Of a stretch of DNA of 64,000 bases, positions 42,561 to 52,315 are shown piece after piece (the first letter of the stretch is position 1; each line of letters begins with the position of its first letter). The translations under genes were made by a program, and so were the position numbers. Under the pieces are notes generated by a model, which had not been told where the DNA came from, searched no databases, and saw only the letters and a program-made list of their open reading frames with translations. The stretch is taken from NCBI GenBank assembly GCA_902580505.1, contig CACHLB010000002.1, forward strand, positions 1-64,000, in the 5' to 3' direction. The DNA is from an uncultured Pelagibacteraceae bacterium (GTDB lineage: Bacteria > Pseudomonadota > Alphaproteobacteria > Pelagibacterales > Pelagibacteraceae).

Positions 42561-45224
42561 ATGGAAACATTCTTTTTAGCTGTTCTAGTTGTGATAATGA
42601 TTGTTGCTCTTGCATCGGGTTACCCTGTTGCTTTTGCACTACCTGGTTCAGCTATAATTGCTATTGGTTTAGCTGCATTTTTTGGCTACATATTCGAGGG
42701 AGACTCCAGTGCCTTTTTTGCTGTAGATGGACCTATAGAATGGCTCGTTGCTGGTATTACAAATTTTAGGAGTAATTACTGGGATGTAGAAACAGATACT
42801 TTGATCGCAATTCCTTTATTTATTTTCATGGGAATTATGCTTCAGAAATCAAAAATTGCCGAAGACTTATTAATAACAATGGGCCAATTATTTGGACCAA
42901 TTCCTGGTGGTTTAGGAATTTCAGTTATATTTGTTGGAGCTCTATTAGCAGCAACGACTGGTATCGTTGGAGCAACTGTAATTGCGATGGGACTAATTTC
43001 GTTACCAACAATGTTAAATAACAAGTATGACAGACAACTTGCTAGTGGAATAGTTTGTTCATCAGGAACATTAGGTCAAATTATTCCTCCATCAATTGTT
43101 TTAATCATTATTGCTGACCAGTTGGCAAGTGCATCTGATGTTGCAAACAACTTAAGACAAAATGATTATAAAGCCTTAACTGGTGAATTTAATATGCCAG
43201 GTGAATTTAGAGTAGGTTCATCAAGTGCAGGTGATATGTTTTTAGGAGCACTTTTACCAGGTCTTGTTTTAGTTGCTCTTTATATGATCTATGTATTTAT
43301 TTTTGCCAGAATAAAGAAAGGTGTTGCACCGCCAGTTCCATTTAAAGGAAATTTTGATTTAAAATTTTGGTTAAGAGTAGTTGTAATTATCATACCACCA
43401 CTTGCATTAATATTCGCTGTACTAGGTTCAATTTTAATGGGTATTGCTACTGTAAACCAAGCAGGTTCTATTGGAGCAATTGGTGCCACTTTGATGGCTG
43501 GTTATAGATTATATGAAGGAAAGAAAAGTGCGTTCTATCCTTTAATTTTAATTATTGGATCTCTAATTCCAATTACATTCTTTGCATCAAATTATGAATT
43601 AAATGTAAAAAATTTGGAGGAAAGAGATTTAAGTGCAATCTTTATAACCGCTTTCTTTGTGGTCATACTTGTATACGGAATAGGTTGGAGTTTTTGGAGA
43701 ACTTTTAAAACAGAAAATGTTTTAAAAGAAGTTGTAACAGAAACTTGTGTGACTACATCAATGGTATTTATTATCCTTTTAGGAGCAGCAATGCTTACTT
43801 CAGGATTTAGAGCTTTTGGGGGAGAAGAATTAGTAAGAGACTTTTTACAAGATTTACCGGGTGGTTTTTGGACACAATTTGTTGTTGTGATGATTGTAAT
43901 TTTCTTGCTAGGATTTTTCCTAGACTTTATTGAAATCGCAGTTGTTGTTGTTCCAATAATTGCACCAATATTATTAGCTGAAACAGGGGCCAACGTCACA
44001 GCCGTTTGGTTGGGAGTTATGATTGGTGTTAACTTACAGACTTCCTTCTTAACGCCGCCATTTGGATTTGCACTCTTTTATTTAAAAGGTGTAGCTCCAA
44101 AAATTGTTAAAACACTTGATATTTGGAAAGGTGTTGTGCCTTTTATAATTCTTCAGCTTATAGGATTGGGAATAGTCGGTGCATACCCTAGCTTAGTAAA
44201 TTATCTGCCAAATAGAGTATATTTAACTTCGAATGTTGCTCCTCCACCAATGAATCCTAAATTACAGTACTGTTTACAAGAGTACAAATTTGCAAGATTT
44301 GATTCAAATGGTGAGACAATTAAAAATGCAATATTAAAATTCCAATCTGAGGCACCAACTAATCTGCCAGATGATAAAATGGAAATTTTAGAAGATCATT
44401 TTGATAGTGCACTAGGAACTTTTGCTCTAGTCGATAAATTAAAAAAAGTTGAGGTCGAATATAATGCATATGCTGTTGATTATAGGGATCTGCATTTCAC
44501 TGTTAGAAAGAAGCAAAAGAAAATACTTAAATTAAATAAAAAAATAGAAAAATATAAAGCAGAGATTAGAAATTTAGATGATGACGAATTAGATGAGAAA
44601 AACAAAATAGAATTAAGAATTGAGGATGTAAAACTTGAAATTGAGGAAATTCAAAACTCAATTCCAGAAACTTGGCAAGCTAAGAATTCAGAATTCGACA
44701 AAATAAATAAAGCTAAAAATACAACAACAAAAAGATATAGAAAGAATGTAGATGAAGCCTACGATCTACTTGATCAGTTCGCAATGTTCATAAACGATGG
44801 AGTAAAACTTCAAGAAGTATCAAAAGATATTAAACAGTTAGATTATTTTATAGCTATGGAAAGCAATACAAAAGTATATGAAAGATCAGTTACAATTATG
44901 GATGGATTGTTTGACAAGTTGAGTGAGATCTCTGGAATGGATGAATTTTTAAATAGTGTAGATGATTTATTATCAATGGTAGACTCAGACGAACTTGATC
45001 CAATGGCGATTAGAACAAAATCAAAAGAAGTTGTTGAGTTATTCAATAAAGAAGTTAGCTGGAGAGCAAATGCTAAAGAAAACTTAATGCCAAAACTTGA
45101 GGAATATAATAATGCAATCAAAGAAACAATTGGACTAAGGTTGCAGTCTAAACTAACCAAAGAGCAAGCTATCTATGTATCTAAATGTAATTCAATACAC
45201 AGAGATATTTCACTAAATTTTTAA
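42561..45224 (+). CDS. TRAP transporter large permease (DctM family) with long coiled-coil C-terminal extension
   Basis: An 887-residue protein; DctM proteins are commonly about 430 residues and up to about 600 in related long forms. Residues 1-550 form the membrane transport domain, with AIPLFIFMGIMLQKS, GATTGI-like ATTGIVGATVIAMG, GTLGQIIPPSIVLII and LQTSFLTPPFGFALFYLKG. Residues about 558-887 are hydrophilic and highly charged, with a strong coiled coil (KKQKKILKLNKKIEKYKAEI onward, roughly 640-700). No known domain is recognised there. The stop overlaps that of the convergent PanE-like gene. Confidence 0.88.
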   Translation: METFFLAVLVVIMIVALASGYPVAFALPGSAIIAIGLAAFFGYIFEGDSSAFFAVDGPIEWLVAGITNFRSNYWDVETDTLIAIPLFIFMGIMLQKSKIAEDLLITMGQLFGPIPGGLGISVIFVGALLAATTGIVGATVIAMGLISLPTMLNNKYDRQLASGIVCSSGTLGQIIPPSIVLIIIADQLASASDVANNLRQNDYKALTGEFNMPGEFRVGSSSAGDMFLGALLPGLVLVALYMIYVFIFARIKKGVAPPVPFKGNFDLKFWLRVVVIIIPPLALIFAVLGSILMGIATVNQAGSIGAIGATLMAGYRLYEGKKSAFYPLILIIGSLIPITFFASNYELNVKNLEERDLSAIFITAFFVVILVYGIGWSFWRTFKTENVLKEVVTETCVTTSMVFIILLGAAMLTSGFRAFGGEELVRDFLQDLPGGFWTQFVVVMIVIFLLGFFLDFIEIAVVVVPIIAPILLAETGANVTAVWLGVMIGVNLQTSFLTPPFGFALFYLKGVAPKIVKTLDIWKGVVPFIILQLIGLGIVGAYPSLVNYLPNRVYLTSNVAPPPMNPKLQYCLQEYKFARFDSNGETIKNAILKFQSEAPTNLPDDKMEILEDHFDSALGTFALVDKLKKVEVEYNAYAVDYRDLHFTVRKKQKKILKLNKKIEKYKAEIRNLDDDELDEKNKIELRIEDVKLEIEEIQNSIPETWQAKNSEFDKINKAKNTTTKRYRKNVDEAYDLLDQFAMFINDGVKLQEVSKDIKQLDYFIAMESNTKVYERSVTIMDGLFDKLSEISGMDEFLNSVDDLLSMVDSDELDPMAIRTKSKEVVELFNKEVSWRANAKENLMPKLEEYNNAIKETIGLRLQSKLTKEQAIYVSKCNSIHRDISLNF

Positions 45225-46240
45225 ACTGTTAATTTATCAATTAATTCTGATCTTGTATAAAGACCCAAGTCTTCTGCCTTGGACTTTAATTTTTCATTAA
45301 TCTCTTTTAATTTTGGAACATTTAAATCAAGCTTATTTGCAATTTCTATAATTGAACCAATTATTGGATCTATTTCTAATGGTTTACCAGCATTTAGATC
45401 TTGAGCTGTCGAAGGTCTATGTCCTATAATTGAGACTCCGCCTTTAATTCGATCCTCAATTGATATATTGAATTTAACTCCAATTTTTTCCCCAACTTGT
45501 TGGCATTCTTGCATTAAAACTTTTATTAAATTGTAAGTCTCTGGATCATTACCCATCTCATCCATAGTTTTATTTGTTAGAGCACTTACAGGGTTGAACG
45601 AACAGTTTCCCCACAGTTTCACCCAAATTTCGTCTCTTAAATTTTTCTTCTGAGGAGCTTTTAAACCCCCTTCTATGAATAAACTTGAAATTATTTTTAG
45701 TCTTTCTGATCTGGTTCCATCTGGTTCGCCTAGAGAAAATCGTTCACCATTACCATTATGTTTAATAACACCTGGCTCTAATATCTGACAGGCTGGATAA
45801 ACTACACAACCAATTGCTCTTTCAGGTCCTAGAGTTTGCCATATCTTTCCACCTGGATCCACACTTTCAACTATTTGATTGTCTAATTTGGTGCCCGTAT
45901 TAGCTTTATAAAAGTACCACCAAGGCAATCCATTAATGGCGCATATAATTGAAGTTTTTTTACCCATAATTGGTTTTAAGCTTTCTGAAATTTTACTAAT
46001 AGCATTAGCTTTTACAGAAATAATTATGAAATCTTGTTCATCCAAATCTTTAGGATTGTCAGTTACATCAAATTTATAATTAACTTTATTATCATCTCTT
46101 ATAAAAGTTAATCCATTTTGCTCTATTGCTTTCTTATGTTCTCCTCTAGCAATTAAAGAGACTTGTGCATTTGTTTTTTTTAGACTCGTAGCAATAAATC
46201 CACCAATAGACCCTGCTCCAAATATACAAATTTTAGTCAT
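45221..46240 (-). CDS. 2-dehydropantoate 2-reductase family (PanE/ApbA-like)
   Basis: A 339-residue NADPH-dependent reductase with Rossmann motif IFGAGSIGG (5-13) and the catalytic/substrate segment KLWGNCSFNPVSALT, matching the K-x3-N-x3-N pattern. It could make pantoate for coenzyme A, but its operon with a GGT-like enzyme and an oxalate-CoA-ligase-like enzyme suggests another 2-oxo acid substrate. The ATG overlaps the ligase stop by one base. About 30 residues longer than E. coli PanE. Confidence 0.88.
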   Translation of the reverse strand: MTKICIFGAGSIGGFIATSLKKTNAQVSLIARGEHKKAIEQNGLTFIRDDNKVNYKFDVTDNPKDLDEQDFIIISVKANAISKISESLKPIMGKKTSIICAINGLPWWYFYKANTGTKLDNQIVESVDPGGKIWQTLGPERAIGCVVYPACQILEPGVIKHNGNGERFSLGEPDGTRSERLKIISSLFIEGGLKAPQKKNLRDEIWVKLWGNCSFNPVSALTNKTMDEMGNDPETYNLIKVLMQECQQVGEKIGVKFNISIEDRIKGGVSIIGHRPSTAQDLNAGKPLEIDPIIGSIIEIANKLDLNVPKLKEINEKLKSKAEDLGLYTRSELIDKLTV

Positions 46241-47748
46241 CAGTTCACTAATCCAAACTTTTTAGCTAAAGTATTTCTTTGTAGTTTACCTGTTGCACCT
46301 TTAGGAATTTCATTTACAAAAAATATTTTCTTTGGAATTTTAAATTTTGCAAGTTTTTCATTTGCATAAATTTTTATATCATCTTCAGTACACTTCATGC
46401 CTTCTTTTATGATTATTGCGGTAGCTATATCTTCTCCAAGCATTTTATCCTCATATCCAAAGCAAACGGCTTGCTCAATATTTGGATGATCCATAAGAAT
46501 ATTATCGACTTCTAAAGGTGAAATCTTTTCGCCACCTTTATTTATTATTTCCTTTAATCTTCCAGAGATTTTTAGATAACCATCTTTATCAAAATATCCC
46601 TGATCGCCTGTTCTAAACCAACCATTTGAAAAGCTATTTTTATTTGCATCTGGATTATTTTCGTATCCGGAAGTAACATTTTCACCCCTAATGCAAACTT
46701 CTCCCTCTTCTCCTTGATTTAAAATCTTGTTATTAGTATCCATAATACAAACTTCTGGCCCAGCAGGAATTCCTACAAATCCAGGTTTTTGGGACTTAGG
46801 CGGTAATGGATTTGAGGTCATTTGATGAGTAGCTTCCGTCATCCCATATGCTTCTATTACAGGACAATTAAATACCTCATTTAGTTTTTCAAATACAGCT
46901 GGAGGTAGAGATGCTGATGATGATCTTAAAAATCTAAGATTTAATTGTTTAGCAGTTTCTAGATTTTTATCTGCTCTCATCAATATTGCTTGATGCATTG
47001 TTGGTACTCCAGAATACCAAGTTATTTTCTCTCTTTTTGCATTATCTAAGAATTTTAATGCATTAAATCCACTACTTGCACACACAGATGCCCCTACCTT
47101 CATAGATGCTGCAAGAACCGCAATTAAGCCATGTATATGAAATAATGGCATAATATTTAGACAATGATCTTTATCAGTTAAATTAAGACTTTTGGAGATA
47201 TTATCTGCCGAAGAAAAAATATTTTTATTTGTTAATGGAACAATCTTAGGTCTTGATGTAGTGCCCGAAGTATGCAGCACAAGAGCTTCATGATCTTCGC
47301 CTGGCAAAACATAATTACTGCTTTTTTCAAAAAGATTGAAATCTCCACTTAAATTATTTCCGTCTGATTTTATTTCGCAAACAGGAATTTTTAATTTATT
47401 TGCGACTTCTACTACTGGATTTTTAGAATTTTTCTCTACAATAACTATCTTTGGCTTTAAATCCTCTAGGTAAAATTCGAATTCTTCAGATTTATAGTTA
47501 GGGTTTAAAGGTGCAGCAGACATGTAGCTTGAAATCGCCAAAAAACTAGTTGCCATGTAAGGACCGTTCGGCAAAACTATTGCTGCACGATCTTTATTAT
47601 TAATACCATTACCTGATAATTGTTTTGAAATTCTTTCTATTAATGATTTTAAATCTACAAATTTTAGTGGAGAACTACTTTCAGATGTTATTGCAATTCG
47701 ATTATCATTTTGTGATTCTATAATATTCCTAACAATTCTAGAGTTCAT
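46240..47748 (-). CDS. AMP-forming acyl-CoA ligase, oxalate-CoA ligase-like
   Basis: A 502-residue ANL enzyme. AMP-binding motifs are LHTSGTTSRPKIVPLT, EAYGMTEATHQMTSNPLP and WFRTGDQGYFDKDGYL, with the catalytic Lys in PKGATGKLQR. The strings PLFHIHGL, WYSGVPTMHQ, LRFLRSSSASLPP and MTEATHQMTSNPLP are close to the oxalyl-CoA synthetase (AAE3/PCS60) branch. That would convert oxalate, CoA and ATP to oxalyl-CoA; this is a family-level inference. It sits between the GGT-like and PanE-like genes. Confidence 0.85.
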   Translation of the reverse strand: MNSRIVRNIIESQNDNRIAITSESSSPLKFVDLKSLIERISKQLSGNGINNKDRAAIVLPNGPYMATSFLAISSYMSAAPLNPNYKSEEFEFYLEDLKPKIVIVEKNSKNPVVEVANKLKIPVCEIKSDGNNLSGDFNLFEKSSNYVLPGEDHEALVLHTSGTTSRPKIVPLTNKNIFSSADNISKSLNLTDKDHCLNIMPLFHIHGLIAVLAASMKVGASVCASSGFNALKFLDNAKREKITWYSGVPTMHQAILMRADKNLETAKQLNLRFLRSSSASLPPAVFEKLNEVFNCPVIEAYGMTEATHQMTSNPLPPKSQKPGFVGIPAGPEVCIMDTNNKILNQGEEGEVCIRGENVTSGYENNPDANKNSFSNGWFRTGDQGYFDKDGYLKISGRLKEIINKGGEKISPLEVDNILMDHPNIEQAVCFGYEDKMLGEDIATAIIIKEGMKCTEDDIKIYANEKLAKFKIPKKIFFVNEIPKGATGKLQRNTLAKKFGLVN

Positions 47749-47753
47749 TTAAA

Positions 47754-49337
47754 TTAATAACCTTTTGCGTATCCATCTTTTCTTGGATCTGAACCGCCAA
47801 CTAAATTTCCTTTTTCTCTATCTATTTGAATTGCTTGTCCACCTCCATGAGTACCATCTATATACTCAACATTATGACCGACTTCTTTTAAATTATTAAA
47901 AATTTTTTCATCAATACTTTTCTCTAATTTATAAATGTTATTGAAATGGAAAGCTCTAGGAAATGAAATGGCTTGTTGAGGAGTTAAGTTATAATCAATA
48001 ATGCTATTTAAAACATGAACTTGTCCAACAGGTTGATATTGTCCTCCCATTACTCCATAAGATAATTCACATTCTCCTTTGTTGTTCATAACTATTCCAG
48101 GAATTATGGTATGTAGTGGTCTTTTTAATCCTTGAATACAATTAGGATGACCTTCTTCAACTCTAAAATTAGTTCCTCTATTGTGAAGAACCACTCCAGA
48201 TTTATCACCTGTTATTCCAGATCCAAAAGCATAGCAAACAGAATTTATTATTGAAACTACATTTAAATCTCTGTCTACTACACTTAAATAAACTGTTTCA
48301 GGATGGTTTGGAATATTTAGATCTCCTACATCTGCGCAGCCATTAATAGATATATTTTTTGAGATATTATCTATGTTTTGTTCACTTAATATTTTTTTTA
48401 AATCTAAATCTACAAATTCTGGATCACCAATATTTTCCTCTTTAAGTTTATAAGCCTGCTTTGTAACTTCTGCTTCAAGATGGAACCTTTCAAATGAATT
48501 CACATCATATTTTTCAATACCTAACTTTTCTAATAATTTCATCATTACTAAAACTGTTATTCCAGGGCCACTCGGAGGACATTGATGAATGATAATATCT
48601 CTATATTTATCTGATAAAGTGTCTGATTTAATAGTTTTTTGTTTATGGAAATCTTCAATTGTATGTAAGCCCCCAAACTCTTTTAAAGTTTTAACTAAAT
48701 CTTCAGCAATTGATCCTTCATAAAATTCTTTAACTCCTTTTTTTGAAATTTTTTCGAGAGTCTCTCCAAGTGCAGGATTTTTATTTACCTCATTAAATTG
48801 ATAACTCTTACCATTATTTAGCATATGTTTTCTAGAATATGGGTTATCGTTTAATTTATTAAATACGTTGCTCCAGGCGTTAGCAACAACTTTAGTCACT
48901 TTAAAACCATTCTTTGCAATATCTATACCTTTGTGAAACAACTCCTCAAAATCGAGTTTTCCAAAATCATTATGAATTGAATTCCAAGCATCTAATGCAC
49001 CAGGAATAGTTACTGCGTGAGGACTTGTTAAACCGATTTTATCTATATTCTTTTCCTTGAAATAATCAAAATTTGCTTTTGCTGGAGCAATACCTGATCC
49101 ATTATATGAAACAGGGTCTTTGCCATTCATTTTTATTATTGCAAAACAATCTCCACCTATACTTGTGGCATTAGGCTCTGCAACAGAGAGAACAACAGAA
49201 GCTGCAATAGCTGCATCCACTGCATTTCCACCTTTTTGCAATATTCTAAGAGCTTCTTCTGTAGCTATTGGATGTGATGTTGCGGCCATACCATTTGAAG
49301 AAATGGCATCTTTATCTTTTGTTGAATGATTATTCAT
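47754..49337 (-). CDS. Gamma-glutamyltransferase family Ntn-hydrolase (YwrD/HpxW-like)
   Basis: A 527-residue proenzyme. GGT signatures are GNAVDAAIAASVVLSVAEP, PPSGPGI and the autocleavage site before Thr348 (HPETVYLSVVD), with downstream NRGTNFRVEEGHPN and YGVMGGQYQP. The lack of a secretion signal and the Thr-Val-Tyr-Leu context fit the YwrD/HpxW branch, some of which hydrolyse oxamate to oxalate and not glutathione. First gene of a reverse-strand operon with the oxalate-CoA-ligase-like and PanE-like genes. Divergent from the MFS gene with 30 bases between. Confidence 0.85.
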   Translation of the reverse strand: MNNHSTKDKDAISSNGMAATSHPIATEEALRILQKGGNAVDAAIAASVVLSVAEPNATSIGGDCFAIIKMNGKDPVSYNGSGIAPAKANFDYFKEKNIDKIGLTSPHAVTIPGALDAWNSIHNDFGKLDFEELFHKGIDIAKNGFKVTKVVANAWSNVFNKLNDNPYSRKHMLNNGKSYQFNEVNKNPALGETLEKISKKGVKEFYEGSIAEDLVKTLKEFGGLHTIEDFHKQKTIKSDTLSDKYRDIIIHQCPPSGPGITVLVMMKLLEKLGIEKYDVNSFERFHLEAEVTKQAYKLKEENIGDPEFVDLDLKKILSEQNIDNISKNISINGCADVGDLNIPNHPETVYLSVVDRDLNVVSIINSVCYAFGSGITGDKSGVVLHNRGTNFRVEEGHPNCIQGLKRPLHTIIPGIVMNNKGECELSYGVMGGQYQPVGQVHVLNSIIDYNLTPQQAISFPRAFHFNNIYKLEKSIDEKIFNNLKEVGHNVEYIDGTHGGGQAIQIDREKGNLVGGSDPRKDGYAKGY

Positions 49338-49367
49338 AATAGAACTGTAATTTCATAAAAAATATAA

Positions 49368-50576
49368 ATGATCAATAAAATAAATAAAAGTATTCTAATT
49401 TTTTCTGTATTTGCCTTTGGCTTTTTTATATCAAATTTACTGAGATCAATTACCGCAACATTAACACCTGCTCTTTCAACTGAATTCAATTTAAGTGCAG
49501 CAAATCTTGGACTTTTAGCTGGAGGATATTTTCTAGGGTTTTCGCTCATGCAAATTCCTACTGGTATGTTATTAGATAGATTTGGTCCAAAAAAAGTTAT
49601 CGGATATTTATTAATCATTGCTCTTATTGGAACTATTTCATTTGCTTTTGCTAAAAGTTTTGCAGGTTTATTGATTTCTAGAATTTTCATTGGTGTAGGT
49701 GTTGCTGCTTGTTTAATGGGTCCTTTAACTGGTTACAGAGTATGGTTTGAAGAAAAATATCAACAACGTGCAAATTCATGGATGTTGATGGTTGCAAATT
49801 TTGGATTTGTTGCATCAACTCTACCAGTTCAAATTTTATTACCAATAATTAGTTGGCGCTCTATTTTTTTAATTATAGCCTCTTTAATTTTGATAAGCAT
49901 AATATTAATATCAATTTTAATACCTTCGTGGGAAACTAAGAGGGATGAAGACCAAAATAATAATCTTCAAAATCTTTCCCATATATGGAAAAATAAATTC
50001 TTTATTAGCTTAGTACCGCTTGCATTTTTTAATTATGGAGGTGTTCAAGCAATACAAACATTGTGGGCTGGCCCATGGATGCTAAATGTGACGGGTTATG
50101 ATGCAATACAAAGTGCGACAGGTTTATTTTGGATAAATGTAACTATGCTTTTTTCTTTTTTAATATGGGGATATTTTTTGCCAAAACTATCTTCCAAGGG
50201 AATTGACAGTATGAGAATTGTAAAATTTACACTTCCTATAAGTTATATAATTTTATTTTTAATAGTCATAATGGGAGACAAAGCTGGTGCAACCATGTTC
50301 ACTCTTTATATTTTATCATCAATAGTAATTTCTTTAACCCAACCAGCAATAGCATTAAATTTTCCTACTAAACTAGCAGGAAAATCTTTAACTTCATTCA
50401 ATGTATTTTTATTTTCCGGTACTTTTTTTGTACAATGGATAATTGGTTTGATAATAGATTTTTCCAGAAATTTAGGTGCTACTATAACAATGAGCTATCA
50501 AATTTCTTTTTCAATTTTTTTATTTTTATGCATTTTAAGTTACTTATTTTTTTTAATATTAAATAAAAATGAATAA
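49368..50576 (+). CDS. Major facilitator superfamily transporter
   Basis: A 402-residue protein with 12 predicted membrane helices. The N-terminal half has GFFISNLLRS, LLAGGYFLGFSLMQIPTGMLLDRFGPKKV (MFS motif A, D-R-F-G) and RIFIGVGVAACLMGPLTGYR (motif B); the second half has SSIVISLTQPAIALNFP. Substrate unknown. Its start is just upstream of the GGT-like gene on the opposite strand and its end overlaps the EamA gene by eight bases. Confidence 0.9.
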   Translation: MINKINKSILIFSVFAFGFFISNLLRSITATLTPALSTEFNLSAANLGLLAGGYFLGFSLMQIPTGMLLDRFGPKKVIGYLLIIALIGTISFAFAKSFAGLLISRIFIGVGVAACLMGPLTGYRVWFEEKYQQRANSWMLMVANFGFVASTLPVQILLPIISWRSIFLIIASLILISIILISILIPSWETKRDEDQNNNLQNLSHIWKNKFFISLVPLAFFNYGGVQAIQTLWAGPWMLNVTGYDAIQSATGLFWINVTMLFSFLIWGYFLPKLSSKGIDSMRIVKFTLPISYIILFLIVIMGDKAGATMFTLYILSSIVISLTQPAIALNFPTKLAGKSLTSFNVFLFSGTFFVQWIIGLIIDFSRNLGATITMSYQISFSIFLFLCILSYLFFLILNKNE

Positions 50577-51471
50577 AAATTTTATCGGATATTTTCTATT
50601 ATTATTTCAGCCACTTTTTATGGCTAGTAATTTAATTGTAGCAAGAGGTGGTGTTGATGATGTTCCTCCCATATCTTTATCTTTTTGGAGATGGTTTATT
50701 TTTTTCATTATTTTATTCGTCCTAAATTATAAGTATTTATTTGATAATTTTCAGACTATTAAAAAAGAGAGTAAAAGAAGTTTTTTTCTAGGTTTGATGG
50801 GATGTGGTGTTTGTGGAATATTTCCATATATGGCTGGTTCATCTACAACCATTGTTAATATGGGAATTCTTTATACCTCTTCACCAATATTTATAATTTT
50901 AATCTCATATTTTCTTTTTAAAGATAAGATAAATATTTTTCAATTTATTGGCTTACTTTTTTGTCTAGTTGGAGTGTTTGCTGTAATTTTAAAGGGCGAT
51001 ATCAATTTACTTCTTGAATTAAAATTTGCTTCAGGAGATTTTTGGATGTTAGGAGCAGCATTAGGTTGGGCAATTTATACAGTTATGCTTTTTCAATGGG
51101 ATTCAGAACTTAAATTTTTTCCAAGACTAACAATTATATCTTTCTTTGGTTTTTTATCTATTTTGCCTTTTTATTTTATAGAGCATTTTTATTTTGAAAA
51201 AACTTTATTTAATGAAGAATTTTATTATTGGATTTTGTTTGCAGCAATTTCTCCAGGTATAATCGCTTTCTCACTATACACATTAACTATTAAATATTTA
51301 GGACCATCAACAACTGGTTTCACGCTATACCTCTATACAATTTATGGAGCTTTTTATGGAATAATATTTTTTTCAGAGATTTTGGAAAATTATCATTTAA
51401 TAGGTACCATATTTGTGTTTTTTGGTATTTATTTGGTAAGAAGAAAAAGTAAAAATGAAATTAAAGCCTAA
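50569..51471 (+). CDS. DMT superfamily transporter, EamA domain
   Basis: A 300-residue protein with ten predicted helices arranged as two EamA repeats. Repeat 1 includes PPISLSFWRWFIFF and YTSSPIFIILISYFLFKDK; repeat 2 includes WMLGAALGWAIYTVMLF and TTGFTLYLYTIYGAFYGI. Such proteins export or import amino acids or metabolites; the substrate is unknown. It starts inside the end of the MFS gene and its end overlaps the alpha/beta hydrolase gene. Confidence 0.9.
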   Translation: MNKNFIGYFLLLFQPLFMASNLIVARGGVDDVPPISLSFWRWFIFFIILFVLNYKYLFDNFQTIKKESKRSFFLGLMGCGVCGIFPYMAGSSTTIVNMGILYTSSPIFIILISYFLFKDKINIFQFIGLLFCLVGVFAVILKGDINLLLELKFASGDFWMLGAALGWAIYTVMLFQWDSELKFFPRLTIISFFGFLSILPFYFIEHFYFEKTLFNEEFYYWILFAAISPGIIAFSLYTLTIKYLGPSTTGFTLYLYTIYGAFYGIIFFSEILENYHLIGTIFVFFGIYLVRRKSKNEIKA

Positions 51472-52267
51472 AATGTTATTTGCAAAAATTCTGTTTTATA
51501 TTTTTATTATTTACCTTGGAGTTTCTTTAATAGTTTATTTTTATCAAAGAAAATTATTATACCATCCTGGAGAAAATAATTATTTAGATGAGGGACCTCT
51601 ATCTCACAAAATCGAAAAAGTAACTATTCAATCTGATAATGATCTAGTTGGATGGTATTACAAAAAAAATAATAACTCTAAAACTTTGCTTTTTTTTCAT
51701 GGAAATGCTGGAAAATTAGATAATAGAATTTATAAACTAAATGAGTTTGCAGATTTAGATTTAAACTATTTAATTTTTGCATATAGAGGCTTTAGTGGAA
51801 ACAAAGGCAAACCAACAGAAATTGGACTTTATAATGATGCAATTAAAGCCAAGGAATGGCTTAATCAAAACAATATAGAAGATAAAGATATTGTTCTCTA
51901 TGGAGAGTCTCTTGGCACTGCTGTAGCAATAGAGACCGCAAGTAACAATTTATTTGCAGGTATAATATTAGAGTCCCCATTTACATCCATGGAGATTTTG
52001 GCACAAAAATATTACCCATATCTTCCTGCAAAAATTATTTTAAAAGATAAATACAAATCCATTGAAAAAATTAACAAAATAAAGTTTCCCATGCACGTGA
52101 TGCACGGGAAAAAGGATAATATTGTGCCATTTTATATGGGCGAAGAAATATTTAATAAATATGGTGGTGTTAAGTCAAATTATTTTAATGACAACGACGA
52201 CCATATGATGGAATTTAATAAAAATTTAATTCAATCAATCGACAATTTTATAAAAAGTTTAAATTAA
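51455..52267 (+). CDS. Membrane-anchored alpha/beta hydrolase (BEM46-like)
   Basis: A 270-residue serine hydrolase with an N-terminal membrane anchor (about 9-29), then YQRKLLYHPG, the oxyanion motif FHGNAG, the nucleophile elbow YGESLGTA (Ser152), Asp in MHGKKDNIVPF and His in DDHMMEF. This is the BEM46/ABHD13 type. Substrate unknown. The ATG at 51455 overlaps the EamA stop; an ATG at 51473 is a slightly shorter alternative. Confidence 0.87.
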   Translation: MKLKPKMLFAKILFYIFIIYLGVSLIVYFYQRKLLYHPGENNYLDEGPLSHKIEKVTIQSDNDLVGWYYKKNNNSKTLLFFHGNAGKLDNRIYKLNEFADLDLNYLIFAYRGFSGNKGKPTEIGLYNDAIKAKEWLNQNNIEDKDIVLYGESLGTAVAIETASNNLFAGIILESPFTSMEILAQKYYPYLPAKIILKDKYKSIEKINKIKFPMHVMHGKKDNIVPFYMGEEIFNKYGGVKSNYFNDNDDHMMEFNKNLIQSIDNFIKSLN

Positions 52268-52315
52268 GACATAATTTAAACAAATCCACATCACTTTTAA
52301 ATTTTAATTTTAGAT

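Noticed and set aside
43592-43999. A reverse 135-codon frame inside the TRAP large permease gene
   Set aside because: It is low-complexity Thr/Lys/Ile and opposite a clear membrane transport domain; a shadow frame.
47754-49337. Calling the GGT-family gene a glutathione-degrading gamma-glutamyltransferase
   Set aside because: There is no secretion signal and the nucleophile context (ETVYLSVVD) and neighbours fit the YwrD/HpxW branch better, so the substrate is left open.
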